In this document: piece after piece, positions 48,626 to 59,540 of the stretch
Numbering within the stretch: position 1 is the stretch's first letter
Layout: each line of letters begins with the position of its first letter
Source: Rhizophagus irregularis
Lineage: Eukaryota > Glomeromycota > Glomeromycetes > Glomerales > Glomeraceae
Direction of reading: 5' to 3'
DNA: 64,000 nt
Assembly: GCF_026210795.1 (NCBI RefSeq)
Contig: NC_089429.1
Span: 2,666,001 to 2,730,000, forward strand
The notes under the pieces: model-generated
What the model saw: the letters and a program-made list of their open reading frames with translations, nothing else
Database searches by the model: none
Told to the model about the DNA's origin: nothing
Made by a program: the position numbers and the translations under genes

Positions 48626-49241
48626 GTTACGATACATATAAATTATACTGTAAGTTATATTAACCCCTTGTAATTTACAACTTATATTATAATATATGAT
48701 TAATTTCTATTGGTTATATTATGTGATCAAACTTTCCCAAATTAATGCATAAAATAAAACAATTTATCAACTTTATTTATTTTCTTAAAAAATTACATTT
48801 TTACAATCATATTTTTTAAAATTAATCATTAATTTTAAAAATTGGAATCATTATATTATAATTTTACTTACTGAAAAATATTGTTTTCTAATTATTCTAA
48901 TATTATTTCCAAAATCTCCCAATATAATTTATATGTAATTTACAAAACTTAAAATGTAATTTACATTAAAATTTTTTAAAATACTGTAATTTTACAACCT
49001 TAGGGAAAATTGACATATTTAATTAGCTAAACGTCACGTTATACTTTTCGTCAAAATAATAAAATACTAATTAAATTTATTTTGACAAACATAATGTATT
49101 TTGACAGATGTAATTAATTCATAGTAATTTTATAATAAATAGTGAATTGGTCCGTTCACTGAAATATGATGTAATTAATTAGCGAAGAAGTATACGTCAC
49201 GTAATTCGTTATATTAAAATTCGCTATAAGAAGAGTAAACT

Positions 49242-49507
49242 TAAGGATAGGAGTTAATTAACGATTAATTTGGTTAATTATGTTTAACTAAAATTGGTTA
49301 ATTAATGGTTAATTTGGTTAATTATAAATTAACTAATCAAAAAAGAAATTTAAATCATATGATTATAGTTAATTTGGCTTAAACTAACAAAATTAATACA
49401 TTTGACCAGAATTATAAAGTTAATCAATGGTTAAATAACAGTTAATTAACAGTTAATTAACTGGTTAATTAACCAAATTATAATTAACCGTTAATTTACC
49501 ATCTCTA
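49242..49507. mobile_element. hAT-type MITE rich in GGTTAATTAA, 266 bp
   Basis: The ends TAAGGATAGGAGTTAATTAA and AATTTACCATCTCTA are inverted repeats (TAGAGATGG type). Flanks are AGTAAACT (49234-49241) and GGTAAACT (49508-49515), 7/8 alike. The interior is a series of GGTTAATTAACC-like palindromes. Removing it restores the right end of the host pogo element. Confidence 0.82.
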
Positions 49508-49559
49508 GGTAAACTGTATTTTATTTTATAATATTATATTAATTATAAATTAATATAAT

Positions 49560-50480
49560 TAATATTATAAAGTAACTAGAAATGAAATGTTAGAAATGTT
49601 TCTTTAAACTCAAACAAATAAGAAAAGTCCTTCTTCCTTATTTACCTTTAAAAGTATGGTATGTACAAAAATCCAAGCATCCCTAAAAAAAAAAATAAAA
49701 ATGAAACATTAGAAATGTTTCTTTAAAGTCAAACAAATAAAAAAACCCCCTTCTCTTTCCAATTTACCTTTAAAGTCCATATATACAAAAAATCCAAACA
49801 TTTCTAAAAAAAAAAAAATAAAAATAAAACGTTAGAAATATTTCTTTAAAGTTAAACAAATAAAAAAATCCCTTCTCTTTTTGATTTACCTTTAAAGTTC
49901 GTATATATAAAAAATCCAAGCATCTCTAAAAAAAAAAATAAAAATAAAATATTAGAAACATTTCTTTAAAGTCAAACAAATAAAAAAACCCTTTCTTTTC
50001 CCAATTTATCTTTAAAGTCCATATATACAAAAAATCTGGAAACCTTAGAAAAGAAATAGAAAATGAAACGTTAGAAATATTTTTTTAAAGTTAAACAAAA
50101 CTTTCTTCTTTTTCCAATTTACTTTTAAAATCTGGTATATTCAAGAAATCCGAAAACTCTAAAAAAAAATGAGAAATAAAATGTTAAAAATATTTCTTTA
50201 AAGTCAAACAAATAAAAAAAGTTCTTTTTTCTAAAGTTTGACATATACAAAAAACTTAGCATTCTTAAAAAAAATAAAAAATAAAATATTAAAAATGTTT
50301 TTTTAAAGTCAAACAAAAAAACTCACTTCTTTCTAATTTATCTTTAAAGTTTAGTATATATAAGAAATCCAGAAACCTTAGAAAAAAAAGATAAGAAATA
50401 AACTGTCAAAAATATTTCTTTAAAACCAAATAAGAAAAAAAATATACTTATTATTCCAGTCTGCCGAAACCTAAAAAAAA
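49560..50480 (-). repeat. Tandem array B: ~118-bp units with intron/mini-exon architecture
   Basis: About eight units are seen. On the minus strand each reads TTTTTTTTTTAG, then 35-37 nt of type ATGCTTGGATTTTTTGTATA…GACTTTAAAG, then GTAAAT (or a decayed ATAAAT), then about 80 nt with a GAAAC…GTTTC hairpin and TTTGTTTGACTTTAAAG. Donor-like sites recur near 49640, 49762, 49882 and 50117; decayed ones near 50004 and 50338. The AAAG|GTAAAT junction is a good donor consensus. The architecture parallels array A (14577-16190), although the sequences differ. Confidence 0.8.
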
Positions 50481-50619
50481 AAACCAAAAAAAAGATTATT
50501 TTGTTTATTATAAACATAAAAATCCGATTCTATATTGCCTACAAAAATATAAATTAATTAGTACTAGTTATAAAAATTATCAAGCAGCAATCTGCAAATA
50601 AAGTAGAAAGGATTGGAAT

Positions 50620-50844
50620 AGGACCCTGCTTATTTATAATAAAAGTTACTGTAGAAAATTGGCCCTTTACTAATAGTTTTTACCTTACTTTTTTCTTAAA
50701 TTCTATTGGTTAATTAGCTAAAAAGAAAAAAAATCATAACAATATAACATAAAATTTCCTTTTATAGTAGGATCTGCAAAGAATTTTATATATGATTTTT
50801 ATCTTAAGCCTGGGGTAACCTATCTTATAAGTAAGCGGAGTCCT
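50620..50844. mobile_element. MITE family C (AGGACCCTGCTTATTTATAA), 225 bp
   Basis: The terminal repeats are AGGACCCTGCTTATTTATAA / TTATAAGTAAGCGGAGTCCT, flanked by exact ATTGGAAT duplications (50612-50619, 50845-50852). The interior includes ATAAAATTTCCTTTTATAGT and is noncoding. The 8-bp duplication points to a hAT- or P-type mobiliser. Confidence 0.92.
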
Positions 50845-50852
50845 ATTGGAAT

Positions 50853-51239
50853 ACATTTACGAACCTGAATACTTTCTTTGCAATACAAATTCTTTTTATC
50901 TCTTTAAACTATCAAAAAATGATGATAAATTCTAGTTTCAATTTTATTTTGTCAATAATAAGCTTCTGGGAAAAAATCAATGAATATTGCATAAGTCATA
51001 TAAATTCTTTCTGGTTTATTGACAAATTGCCACTTAATCCTTATACTTACAGTCAGTATTTTTAGTTAGATTAATTTCACAATGAAATATCATCTTCAAG
51101 TTTGATTAACAAATCCATTATAAGCATATACAACACTACCGTATATTAAAAGTTTTGATAAAAAAATATATTTGCTGCAAAAAATATGAGAGGCAATTCA
51201 TTCCAATAGTCATGCATTTGTAGGTAATGAGTGATACTT
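50853..51239. other. AT-rich noncoding region
   Basis: No feature can be supported here. Confidence 0.35.
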
Positions 51240-51247
51240 GTCGTTTC

Positions 51248-51491
51248 TAAGGTTGCTTGTCTAAACCTCTTCAAAATCCTACGATTAGTTTCATCAAAAT
51301 TTTACTATAGATTTATTATAGTTTCGGCAGAGTTTCGGCAGTTTCAGCATTTATAATAAGTTTCAGCAGTTTCGCCATTCTCCAAAGTTTCGCCAGTTTT
51401 TTAATATAACTTTAATATAGTTTCGGCAGAATTTCGCTTTTCGGCAAAACGCCATCTTGCCTAAACCCCTAGGCTTCGGCAAGCAACCTTA
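51248..51491. mobile_element. hAT-type MITE (TAAGGTTGCTTG), 244 bp
   Basis: The ends TAAGGTTGCTTGTC and GGCAAGCAACCTTA are inverted repeats with exact GTCGTTTC duplications (51240-51247, 51492-51499). Subterminal AGTTTCGGCAGA words repeat at least six times, a likely transposase-binding array. Confidence 0.9.
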
Positions 51492-51670
51492 GTCGTTTCA
51501 GTTGATAGGTGATATATAACTTTTTTCAAGAACATTATATATACTATAGATCAGAATTTCAGAAATTAAAGATTATGACATCAATATTACACAGAAAAAA
51601 AATAAATAATCACATAATTTGCACTTTTGGATTTGAACTTTATTTAACAATATATGATTAAAGATAATAC

Positions 51671-52345
51671 TAGAGTTCCAAATAGGTCAGGTTAGGTCAG
51701 GTTAATTGATAAACCTGACCTGAAATTTTTTTTCAGGTCAGGTCAGGTCAGGTTATATCAGATTATCTGTTTGACCTGACCTGAACTGAAACCTGAAAAT
51801 TTCAGGATTTTTATTAAAATATCAAAAAAAAAACGGTGCAAAACATTTTTTTTTTGAAATATTGCGATTCAGTTTTTTATATTAAAATCATATAAAAAGG
51901 TGAATCGCAATACCGCAACTAACTTTTTAAAAAATAAAAACATAAAATTGATATAAAAAAATGAATTCCGATACTGCAATTCACTTTTTATATATAAAAT
52001 TGATATAAAAAAATGAATTCCGATACCGCAATTCACTTTTTATATATAAAATCGATATAAAAAAGTGAAATCTAATATGCACTGCTTCCTTTTTATTATA
52101 TAAAATCAATATAAAAATAATCATATCGCAAAATTTCAACTTTTATTAACAAAAATCAATATAAAAAGTGAATTATAATACCATAACTCACTTATTATAT
52201 AAAATCATAGTTTCAGGTCAACAGGTCATTCAGGTTATATTGATGTTACAACCTGAACTGATGCTGAATTGCAATTGCTAAACCCTGATAAATTCAGGTC
52301 AACCTGTCAGGTTACCTGAATTTGGTCAACCTATTCGGAACTCTA
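51671..52345. mobile_element. hAT-type element rich in AGGTCAGGTC, 675 bp
   Basis: The ends are TAGAGTTCCAAATAGGTCAG and …CTATTCGGAACTCTA, with GATAATAC duplicated exactly (51663-51670, 52346-52353). Subterminal tandem AGGTC/GACCT arrays flank a middle of four or five imperfect ~60-bp palindromic units (AGTGAATTGCGGTATCG type, AAAATCGATATAAAAAAGTG). There is no ORF. Confidence 0.92.
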
Positions 52346-52353
52346 GATAATAC

Positions 52354-52780
52354 TGATCAGTTTAATTTTTTGTTTAAAAAAATGTCTTTTCAATTAAGCA
52401 ATATGAATAAAAATAAATCGTTTATAACTTACTATATATATATTATATATTTAACTATGGTTATTTAAAAATTTTTATATGTTCTGGTGAATCTGGTCAT
52501 TGTCTATTACTGAAATATACATTTATATTAACTTTTGATTTATAATTATGTATATATTATTATCTAACTTAGATAAACTTAATTAATTTGTTGGATTCTA
52601 TGTAGAAATACAATGCAACTTATTAGAATACTTACCTTTTGGAAGTATTAACTGATGTTTTTCCTATTTTTTTTTTTACTTAATTAGATGGCAAAAACTT
52701 GTTTTGATCCAAAGTTGTTGAAGTCTTATTAGGATAGAAATTGAATTTATTTTTGTATTACAGGAAGTCAGAAATTTACC
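52354..52780. other. AT-rich noncoding region
   Basis: Nothing recognisable beyond short TATATA runs. Confidence 0.35.
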
Positions 52781-53006
52781 AGGACCCTGCCTACTATTAA
52801 GATAAGTCACCCTGTGGCCTAAGGTAAAGTTTACATATAAATCTCTTTAAAGATCCTACTATAAAAAAAAAATTTTATATTACATTGTTATAATTTTTTT
52901 TCTTTTTAGTTAATTAACCAATAGAATTTAAGCAAATCTTAAAGTAAAGTTTCATATGAAAGTGAAATTTCTACTGGTAACATATCTTAGTAATAAGTGG
53001 AGTCCT
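52781..53006. mobile_element. MITE family C, 226 bp
   Basis: It starts AGGACCCTGCCTACTATTAA and ends TAATAAGTGGAGTCCT, with the same interior words as 50620-50844 in reverse orientation. The flanking 8 bp do not match, so the insertion is old or was rearranged. Confidence 0.8.
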
Positions 53007-53089
53007 AGCAATACAAGTAGTTATATTTATATTTAGCCAAAATGGATCCAAAAAAACTCAGCCTTACTGGAGTAAAGAAGCCTGTATTA

Positions 53090-53330
53090 GTCAAAAGTTC
53101 CAGAAATCATATAAAGTGTGTTTCTTCTGAACTCTTAGTGCTTCACTTTCAAAACATACATAAAGCATGTTTTTTCAGCTTACCTATTTCCAAAAAATAC
53201 ACAAAGCATGTTTCTTCAACTTTAAATTAACTGTCCACTTACCAAACATACAAAATGTTTTTCAGCTTCTTGGTATTTATTCATTTAACAAATATACAAG
53301 ATGTTTCTTAACTTTTTAGCAAAAATTTGT
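53090..53330. repeat. Degenerate short tandem repeat
   Basis: About five irregular units of 45-60 bp share AAACATACA…AAGCATGTTTCTTCAGCTT words. A 62-codon frame over it (53042-53230) simply translates the repeat and is not a believable gene. Confidence 0.5.
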
Positions 53331-53540
53331 TTTGATCTAAGGTTATAGATACAAGCAAAAAATCAAAAAAAAAATATCTTGATTTTTTTATGAAAAATGA
53401 AAAAATCTTTTTTGTAAAAAAATGAAAAGTATAGGATTACATTCTTACATAATATATAGTTTTTTAACACATTAAAATCTTACATCACTGTTTACTGAGC
53501 TTTTACTGATTAATCAAAATAATCATTGAACTAGCCAGTA

Positions 53541-54259
53541 TCACAGGTCGAAAAGTAAAAAATCAGGCATCAATCAGTTACCAATAAGGCAGTTTGCTAA
53601 CTTTTGATCCAGTGATCAGAAAAGAATGAAATATAGCTTATTGGAATTGTCTCAATAAGACAAATCTAATGGTAGTAAAATTGCATTTCTAGAATTAATA
53701 GTTAATAAAAAATTAAATAAAATATAAATGATATATTTTTATTTTTATATTTTACTTAATTTCTCATCAAATATTAATCCTAGAAATGAGATTTTACTAC
53801 TATTAGATTCATCTTGTTGAGACAATTCCAATGAGCTATATTTCATTCTTTTCTGATTACTGGATCAAAAGTTAGCAAATTGCCTAATTGATAATGGTAT
53901 TTAAAGAACTCCAGATGTTACATATACAACTCAGAGGGTAACTTTTTCACAGATTGACCTAAATTTCACAAAAAAAAATCAGTTTTTTGTGGTTATCTCA
54001 ACATCCAGTAGTCCAATTTGTACAAACTTTTTTTTGTTTTGTAGCTTTCATCAAACTCTACAAAATAAAAAAATCTGTACAAATCAGATCACTGGATACC
54101 GAGATAATCGCAAAAAATGGAAAATAAAAAAAAGAGCAAATTGGGTCATTTTTGGCAAAGTCAGTTGTAAGTTCTATAAAAAATGTCTGAGATCCTGTAT
54201 TTGGTAAAAATGCCAATTGGTGACTGATTGATAACTGATTTTTCACTTTTCAACTTGTG
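53541..54259. mobile_element. MITE family A, interrupted
   Basis: The outer ends TCACAGGTCGAAAAGTA and TTTTCAACTTGTG and the inner GAATTGTCTC…GACAAATCTAATGG arms match the element at 8643-9180. It holds a family B insertion at 53905-54196. Length without it is about 427 bp. Confidence 0.85.
53905..54196. mobile_element. Diverged MITE family B, 292 bp, nested in family A
   Basis: The ends AGAACTCCAGATG and GTCTGAGATCCT are degenerate, but the core (ATCTCAACATCCAGTAGTCC and its mirror) is family B. Flanks GTATTTAA and GTATTTGG form a 6/8 duplication, and the intact family A copy (near 9070) shows the single site GTATTTGG. Confidence 0.8.
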
Positions 54260-54261
54260 TT

Positions 54262-54598
54262 TTATAGCGAGTACCTACCATAGCATAGCAAATCCTAATC
54301 ATAGCAAAAAAAAGTGGTAGTTACATAATTGCATTTTATTTATCACATTATCACATCTCATTTTAGTTTTACTATTTATATTTATCTGAGAAACAGTTTT
54401 TTTCAAGTAGGTAAAAACTTATTATCATTTCTTATTTATCACTATTTATTTTCACATATTAGTACATAATTCTGTAATGCAGGCTAAAAGTTATGTAACT
54501 GCCACTTTTTTTTCGTCATGGCTGAAATACTAGTAATACAATTGGTGATGTGATTATCTGATATTTATTGCACATAAAAAAATAATAATAAATGAATA
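54262..54598. other. Noncoding spacer
   Basis: It contains ACTATTTATATTTATCTGAG (54373-54392), a word also present in repeat R, so an R fragment is likely. No gene. Confidence 0.4.
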
Positions 54599-54600
54599 TA

Positions 54601-55856
54601 CAGTCAACTCTCTTTATAGTCACATATTTGGGACAGTCCATATTTGGTGATTATGAGCAAACAGTCTTACGACTTTATCTTTTATTATTAAATTTAAACG
54701 AAAAGTACAATAAACAGATCGAACAATATTACAAATATCAAATATAGAAAATAAACATAAAAAATAAAAAGAACTAGCTTCACAATTCATACAAGTAAAG
54801 AAATCTAAACAAAATAAAATTAAGTAAAGAAAAACTAAACTATTACAGAAACGCATACCCCATCTTTACCCGAAGGCCAGTGTGAGTCAACTATCCAGCA
54901 TGTCCTAAGATCCAATCCGTTACCAAAAATAAATCCTAAGTAGAGGCTGAACTGTTAAGCGGCGCCAAAAATCCAAATGCGAAATCCAAGATCCTCCACG
55001 GATTATAGAAGAGGAAACCCAAGAAACTCAGGAATCCAAGGAAGCTGTCGCCAAGGAAGGTGTCGAAGAGTCAAGAGGAATGTTAGAGGAAGGTCAAAGA
55101 ATAGAAGAAGGCCCAATATTTGGTGATTATAAAGAGATGTGACTATATAAAAAATTTCTTATATTTGTATATCATAATTCCGGCCAAAAATTAACATAAT
55201 TTTAGTCAGAATTATACTTAAAACTTTATTGTATCGTAACTTCGCCAATATTAATCGTAGAGAGATGATCTTACCGCCATTCGATTCGTCTTGATGAGAC
55301 GGTTCTAATGGTATAAAATACGTCGAAATCCAATCACTAGATTAATTTCCGAAATTAAAAAAATATTAATGGTTTTTGTGTAATAATACTGCCAATATTG
55401 ATCCTAGAAAGACGATTTTACTACCATTCGATTCGTCTTGATGAGATGAATCTAATGGTATATACATCGATATCCAATCACTAGATCAATTTCCAAAATT
55501 AAAAAATATTAAATGGTTTTTAAGTAATAACTCCGTCAATATTGATCACAGAGAAATGAGCTTACTGCTATTCGATTCGTCTCGATGAGACGATTCTAAC
55601 AAGCTATGATACATCTTTGTACGATTATTAGATGGCAAGTTATTTAATATATTCTTTATATAACTGTGATTATAAACGGTTCTTTTTAATATAAGATTTT
55701 TGAAGATAGGTGTGATAGACTGATAGTGACTATAGATAGATTGTGACTATATAGGATAGATTTTAATAATAAAGTGTTTTGTTTTGAACATTCAACTGGT
55801 ATGACTATATAGTAGAATGTGACTATAACGGGAGTGAATATAGAGGGAGTTGACTG
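54601..55856. mobile_element. pogo-type element (CAGTCAACTCTCTTTATAGT), 1256 bp
   Basis: The ends CAGTCAACTCTCTTTATAGT and TATAGAGGGAGTTGACTG are inverted repeats with TA on both sides. Internally, three ~130-bp units with GATTCGTCT…GACGA and CCATTCGATTCGTC words alternate with ATTGATC blocks. The element at 62913-63873 is its inverse-oriented sister, without the extra segment 54654-55110. Confidence 0.88.
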
Positions 55857-55858
55857 TA

Positions 55859-56535
55859 ATGACAATATTTATGCAAATAAAGTATTTTAATAAATTTATT
55901 TATTATTTTTTTATTTATTGAATTTGTTATAATGCTATTAAATAAAAAGTAGAGATAGTTTTTGTTGATTGTTTATGAGAACATGTGAAAGTCTCTAGTA
56001 TTCGTAAATAACATTAAAATAAACCATAAATGTTGATCTATTAAGATGAAATATATTGATATTATCTCATGTAAACACCTGCAGAGGGTTGACTAAAAGA
56101 TGTTACTGTTACTGTCTAATGTGAATATGACTTTTGGTAGGATCAAACCTTAAGTCTTATAATAAAACAATTTTGCAATGAGAACTAGGTGTATTATTTC
56201 CATTGACATTGAAATAATGGGTATATTTGTAAACATCAACATCTACTATTAATCCTCTAATAGAAAATGCAACCCAGATACACTGTTCAGGCAGGTTTAC
56301 TTTGGTAACTACTCTAGGATCCCAAAAAATATATATAAAAGTCATATGTAAGTTTGCTTAACTATATTAGTAAAATTTCCAAAAGTTATAAAATTTTATT
56401 TACATAGATTTTGAGATTTTTTAAAAAGTTATATATATGGTTTGCGTAATAACAATCATTTTTATATATGTCATATATTTTAATTTTTAATTTGCATAGT
56501 CAATGGTATTTTTTAATAAAATATATATATATATA
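55859..56535. other. Noncoding region
   Basis: No supported feature. A minus-strand frame at 56157-56345 has no start context or recognisable family. Confidence 0.35.
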
Positions 56536-56715
56536 ATTCCAGTAGTCTTCTACTAATTAGCAGCATAACTCCTTGGAATTCCAGCAATTTTCTACTAATT
56601 AGTAGCATAATACCTTGGAATTCCAGCGATTTTCTACTAATTAGTAGCATAACACCTGGAATTCCAGCAATTTTCTACTAATTAGCAGCATAACGCCTTG
56701 GAATTTCAGCGATTT
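56536..56715. repeat. 42-bp minisatellite, about four copies
   Basis: The unit contains GGAATTCCAGCAATTTTC and the palindrome CTACTAATTAGTAG. TCTACTAATT recurs at 56549, 56591, 56633 and 56674, a period of 41-42. It is preceded by a TATATATATATA run. Confidence 0.9.
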
Positions 56716-57822
56716 TTCAATAAGCAGCATTATGCATAATATAATATGCAAATTTTTGAAAATACATAATTGATGGCTAATCTGATTGATAATAGATAAT
56801 TTTTTTTTCAATTTTTTGACTTTTAACAGATCATTTTATTGAAAGAAAAAAATAAAATAAATTTTTTCAGTCTGTAACAAACCATTTTATTAAAAAATAT
56901 TCAATAAAAAATTTTTTTGGCCTTTACTGTTATATTTTTTTAACAACAGGCCATTTTATTAAAAAAAATTATTTGGTTTAGAATGTTATTAATATTCCTT
57001 TTTATTATTTTTCTTTAAAAGCAACTTCTTAAATCTGAAATTTAGTATTTTAGATACCAATATCTTGGAAAAATATGAATTAAGAGAAGAGTATAGTCAA
57101 TTTTTTTTGGGAATATTACTATACTAATATTCCTTTTACTTTTTTCTTAGAAACTTGGAATTCCAATACTCACTGTAAGTAAAGAATTTTTTAACTTTAT
57201 TTTTTTATTTTAGAAGTATTATTATAAACATTTCTATTGTTTTTTCTATTAAAAATGGTTCTAGATTATAAACTAAACTGAAATTTTTAGTAAGTTGAGA
57301 ATAGGGTGGAATTTTTTTTTATTTTACATGTAAAAGTAGTATTAATATTTTTTTTCTTTAGAAATAGGATCTTCTTTTAAAAATGACTTTATAAATTATA
57401 TTGACTTTTCTTTAACTTTAGAATGTTATCAATATTCTGAATTTTTGTTATAATTTATAAAAAAATAATGAACAATATTTTTGTTTTAGTGTTAATACTT
57501 GAATTATCAAATAATTAAATATAGTAGTATAAATAAATATGTCAGTACAAATTAATTTATGCAATTTGGCATTATGCTAGCAATTGAAAATCAATTATAC
57601 TGGAAGTATATTCTAAATACAACTAATTAAATTAAAAAAAAAGCTATGATTTCATTTTTTTAATATATAAATGTCATAAAAAAAATTTGCTTATTCTAAT
57701 ATAAATTATAAAGTCAGAAGTCAATTTTGCGTATTGATCTTAGTAAAAATATTTGCTTATTTTAAAGCAAAATTTTACCAATTATCTCTGATTTTTATAT
57801 GTATTTTTTGGGGTCCTACTAC
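56716..57822. other. AT-rich noncoding region
   Basis: Three loose repeats of a CATTTTATT(G/A)AAA word with CAG(A/T)C(T/C) context lie at 56825-56965. No coding frame is supported. Confidence 0.35.
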
Positions 57823-57830
57823 TCCTATAG

Positions 57831-58556
57831 TAGAGCTCTGAACAGGTCAGCCAAATTCAGGTAACCTGACTTGACCTGACCTGAAATTCAGGTCAGGTAT
57901 GAGATTTTTAAAAAAAATCCAGGTCAGGTATGAAGATTGACCTGACCTAATTGACCTGTTGACCTGAAACTATTGATTCTACTATATAATAAAAGTGAGT
58001 TGCAGTATTGCGATTCACTTTTTTATATTGATTTTATATAATAAAAGTGAGTTGCAGTGTTGCGATTCACTTTTTTATATAGAATCTATATATAAAAGTG
58101 AATCGCAATACCGCAACTCACTTTTTTTTATACAAAATCAATATAAAAATGTTGAATCGCAATATTTCGAAAAAAAATGTTGCGAAAACGTTTTTTCATA
58201 ATATTATATTAAAAAAATGTTTCGTAACATTTTTTTTTGATATTTCAATAATAACGTTGCAAAAACATTTTTTTCATAATGTTATATTAAAAAAACGTTT
58301 TGCAATATTTTTTTCAATATTTTAATAAAAAACGTTGCAAAAACGTTTTTTTTCATAATATTATATTAAAAAAAAAAAGTTTTGTACCGTTTTTATTTCA
58401 ATACTTTAATAAAAATAGTCCTGAAAATTTTCAGGTTTCAGGTCAGGTCAGGTCAAACAGACAACCTGATATGACCTGACCTGACCTGATCTGAAAAAAA
58501 ATTTCAGATCAGGTTTATCAATTAACCTGACCTGACCTGACCCATTCGGAGCTCTA
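57831..58556. mobile_element. hAT-type element rich in AGGTCAGGTC, 726 bp, second copy
   Basis: The ends TAGAGCTCTGAACAGGTCAG and CATTCGGAGCTCTA are inverted repeats, with exact TCCTATAG duplications (57823-57830, 58557-58564). It has the same layout as 51671-52345 in the other orientation. The middle has tandem AAAAACGTTTT… and GTGAGTTGCAGT… units. Confidence 0.92.
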
Positions 58557-58564
58557 TCCTATAG

Positions 58565-59361
58565 TACTGTTACACATACCACTTGATAATTAGGGATTAT
58601 TTAGATATCATGCGAGTTTTTGGTTGCAAATAAACAAAATTAGGTTGTTTTTGATTTGAGTATGTGGTGTGAATGTAATGTGAGGGTCCTTGATCAGAAT
58701 TTACAAAATCGGATGTTTGTGATAGTAAGAAATTGTTTGAAGTAACAGGAAGTAAATTACAAATAAAAGAGTTGATTTGTTGGATAGAATTTGTTTCATA
58801 TTTGTGGGAAGATGTTATTTATTCATATTTCTTCTAAAAATCAGTAGAAAGTCATATCATGCTTTATCTCAATCCAAAATTTGTTTAGTTCTTGGTTATC
58901 TACATTTTCTTTGATATAGAAATTTAGGGTTGATTGACTATCAGTGTTTGTGACCATTCTGATAGCTAATTTTACCACCATTAAATTTATATTGATGGAA
59001 GGTATAATGTCAAAATCTAGGCTTGGCATTAATTTAATTGAGGTAGTATTTACCTTAATATTTTGTGTTAAGAGAAAAGAAAAAGAATCTTTTACTAATT
59101 TTATATAAATTAAATATAATAATAAATAATATCAGATACAAAAAAATGGCTTTTTTTTATATAAAATAAAAAAAAAAATAGAAAATGAGGATTACATATG
59201 ATATACCATCTTTCACAACTTACAAATTTCGGCAAACATGACATAGCCTCTTTATCTTTATTAATTTATTAGAAACATTTACAATTAAACAAAATACAAT
59301 AAAAGAAATAATAAAAAAAATAAACTAACTAAAAATAAAGCTATATAGTTAAAGTTGCCGT
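58565..59361. other. Noncoding region
   Basis: Slightly more mixed base composition at 58580-58900, but no frame is convincing; a 62-codon minus-strand frame (58841-59029) has no family I recognise. Confidence 0.35.
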
Positions 59362-59540
59362 AAGACCCCGCTTATTTATAAGATAGGTCACCCTAGGCCT
59401 AAGGTAAAAATCAGGACCCCACTTACTTATAAAATAGGTCACCCTCAGCCTAAGGTAAAAATCATATATAAAATTCTTTGCAGATCCTACTATAAAAGGA
59501 AATTTTATATTACATTCTTATGATTTTTTTCTTTTCATAT

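Larger units (their letters stand above)
48191..49516. mobile_element. pogo-type MITE (CAGTCTACTCTTGATATAGC) carrying two nested hAT MITEs
   Basis: The ends CAGTCTACTCTTGATATAGC and TCGCTATAAGAAGAGTAAACT…G form inverted repeats, with TA at both borders (48189-48190, 49517-49518). Two younger hAT-type elements lie inside (48337-48625 and 49242-49507); the second splits the right terminal repeat. Without them the host is about 760 bp and noncoding. Confidence 0.75.

Noticed and set aside
53042-53230. 62-codon gene starting MDPKK
   Set aside because: The frame translates a degenerate tandem repeat, and no conserved or protein-like pattern remains.
58098-58325. 75-codon Phe/Lys-rich frame
   Set aside because: It translates the internal tandem palindromic units of an AGGTCAGGTC element.
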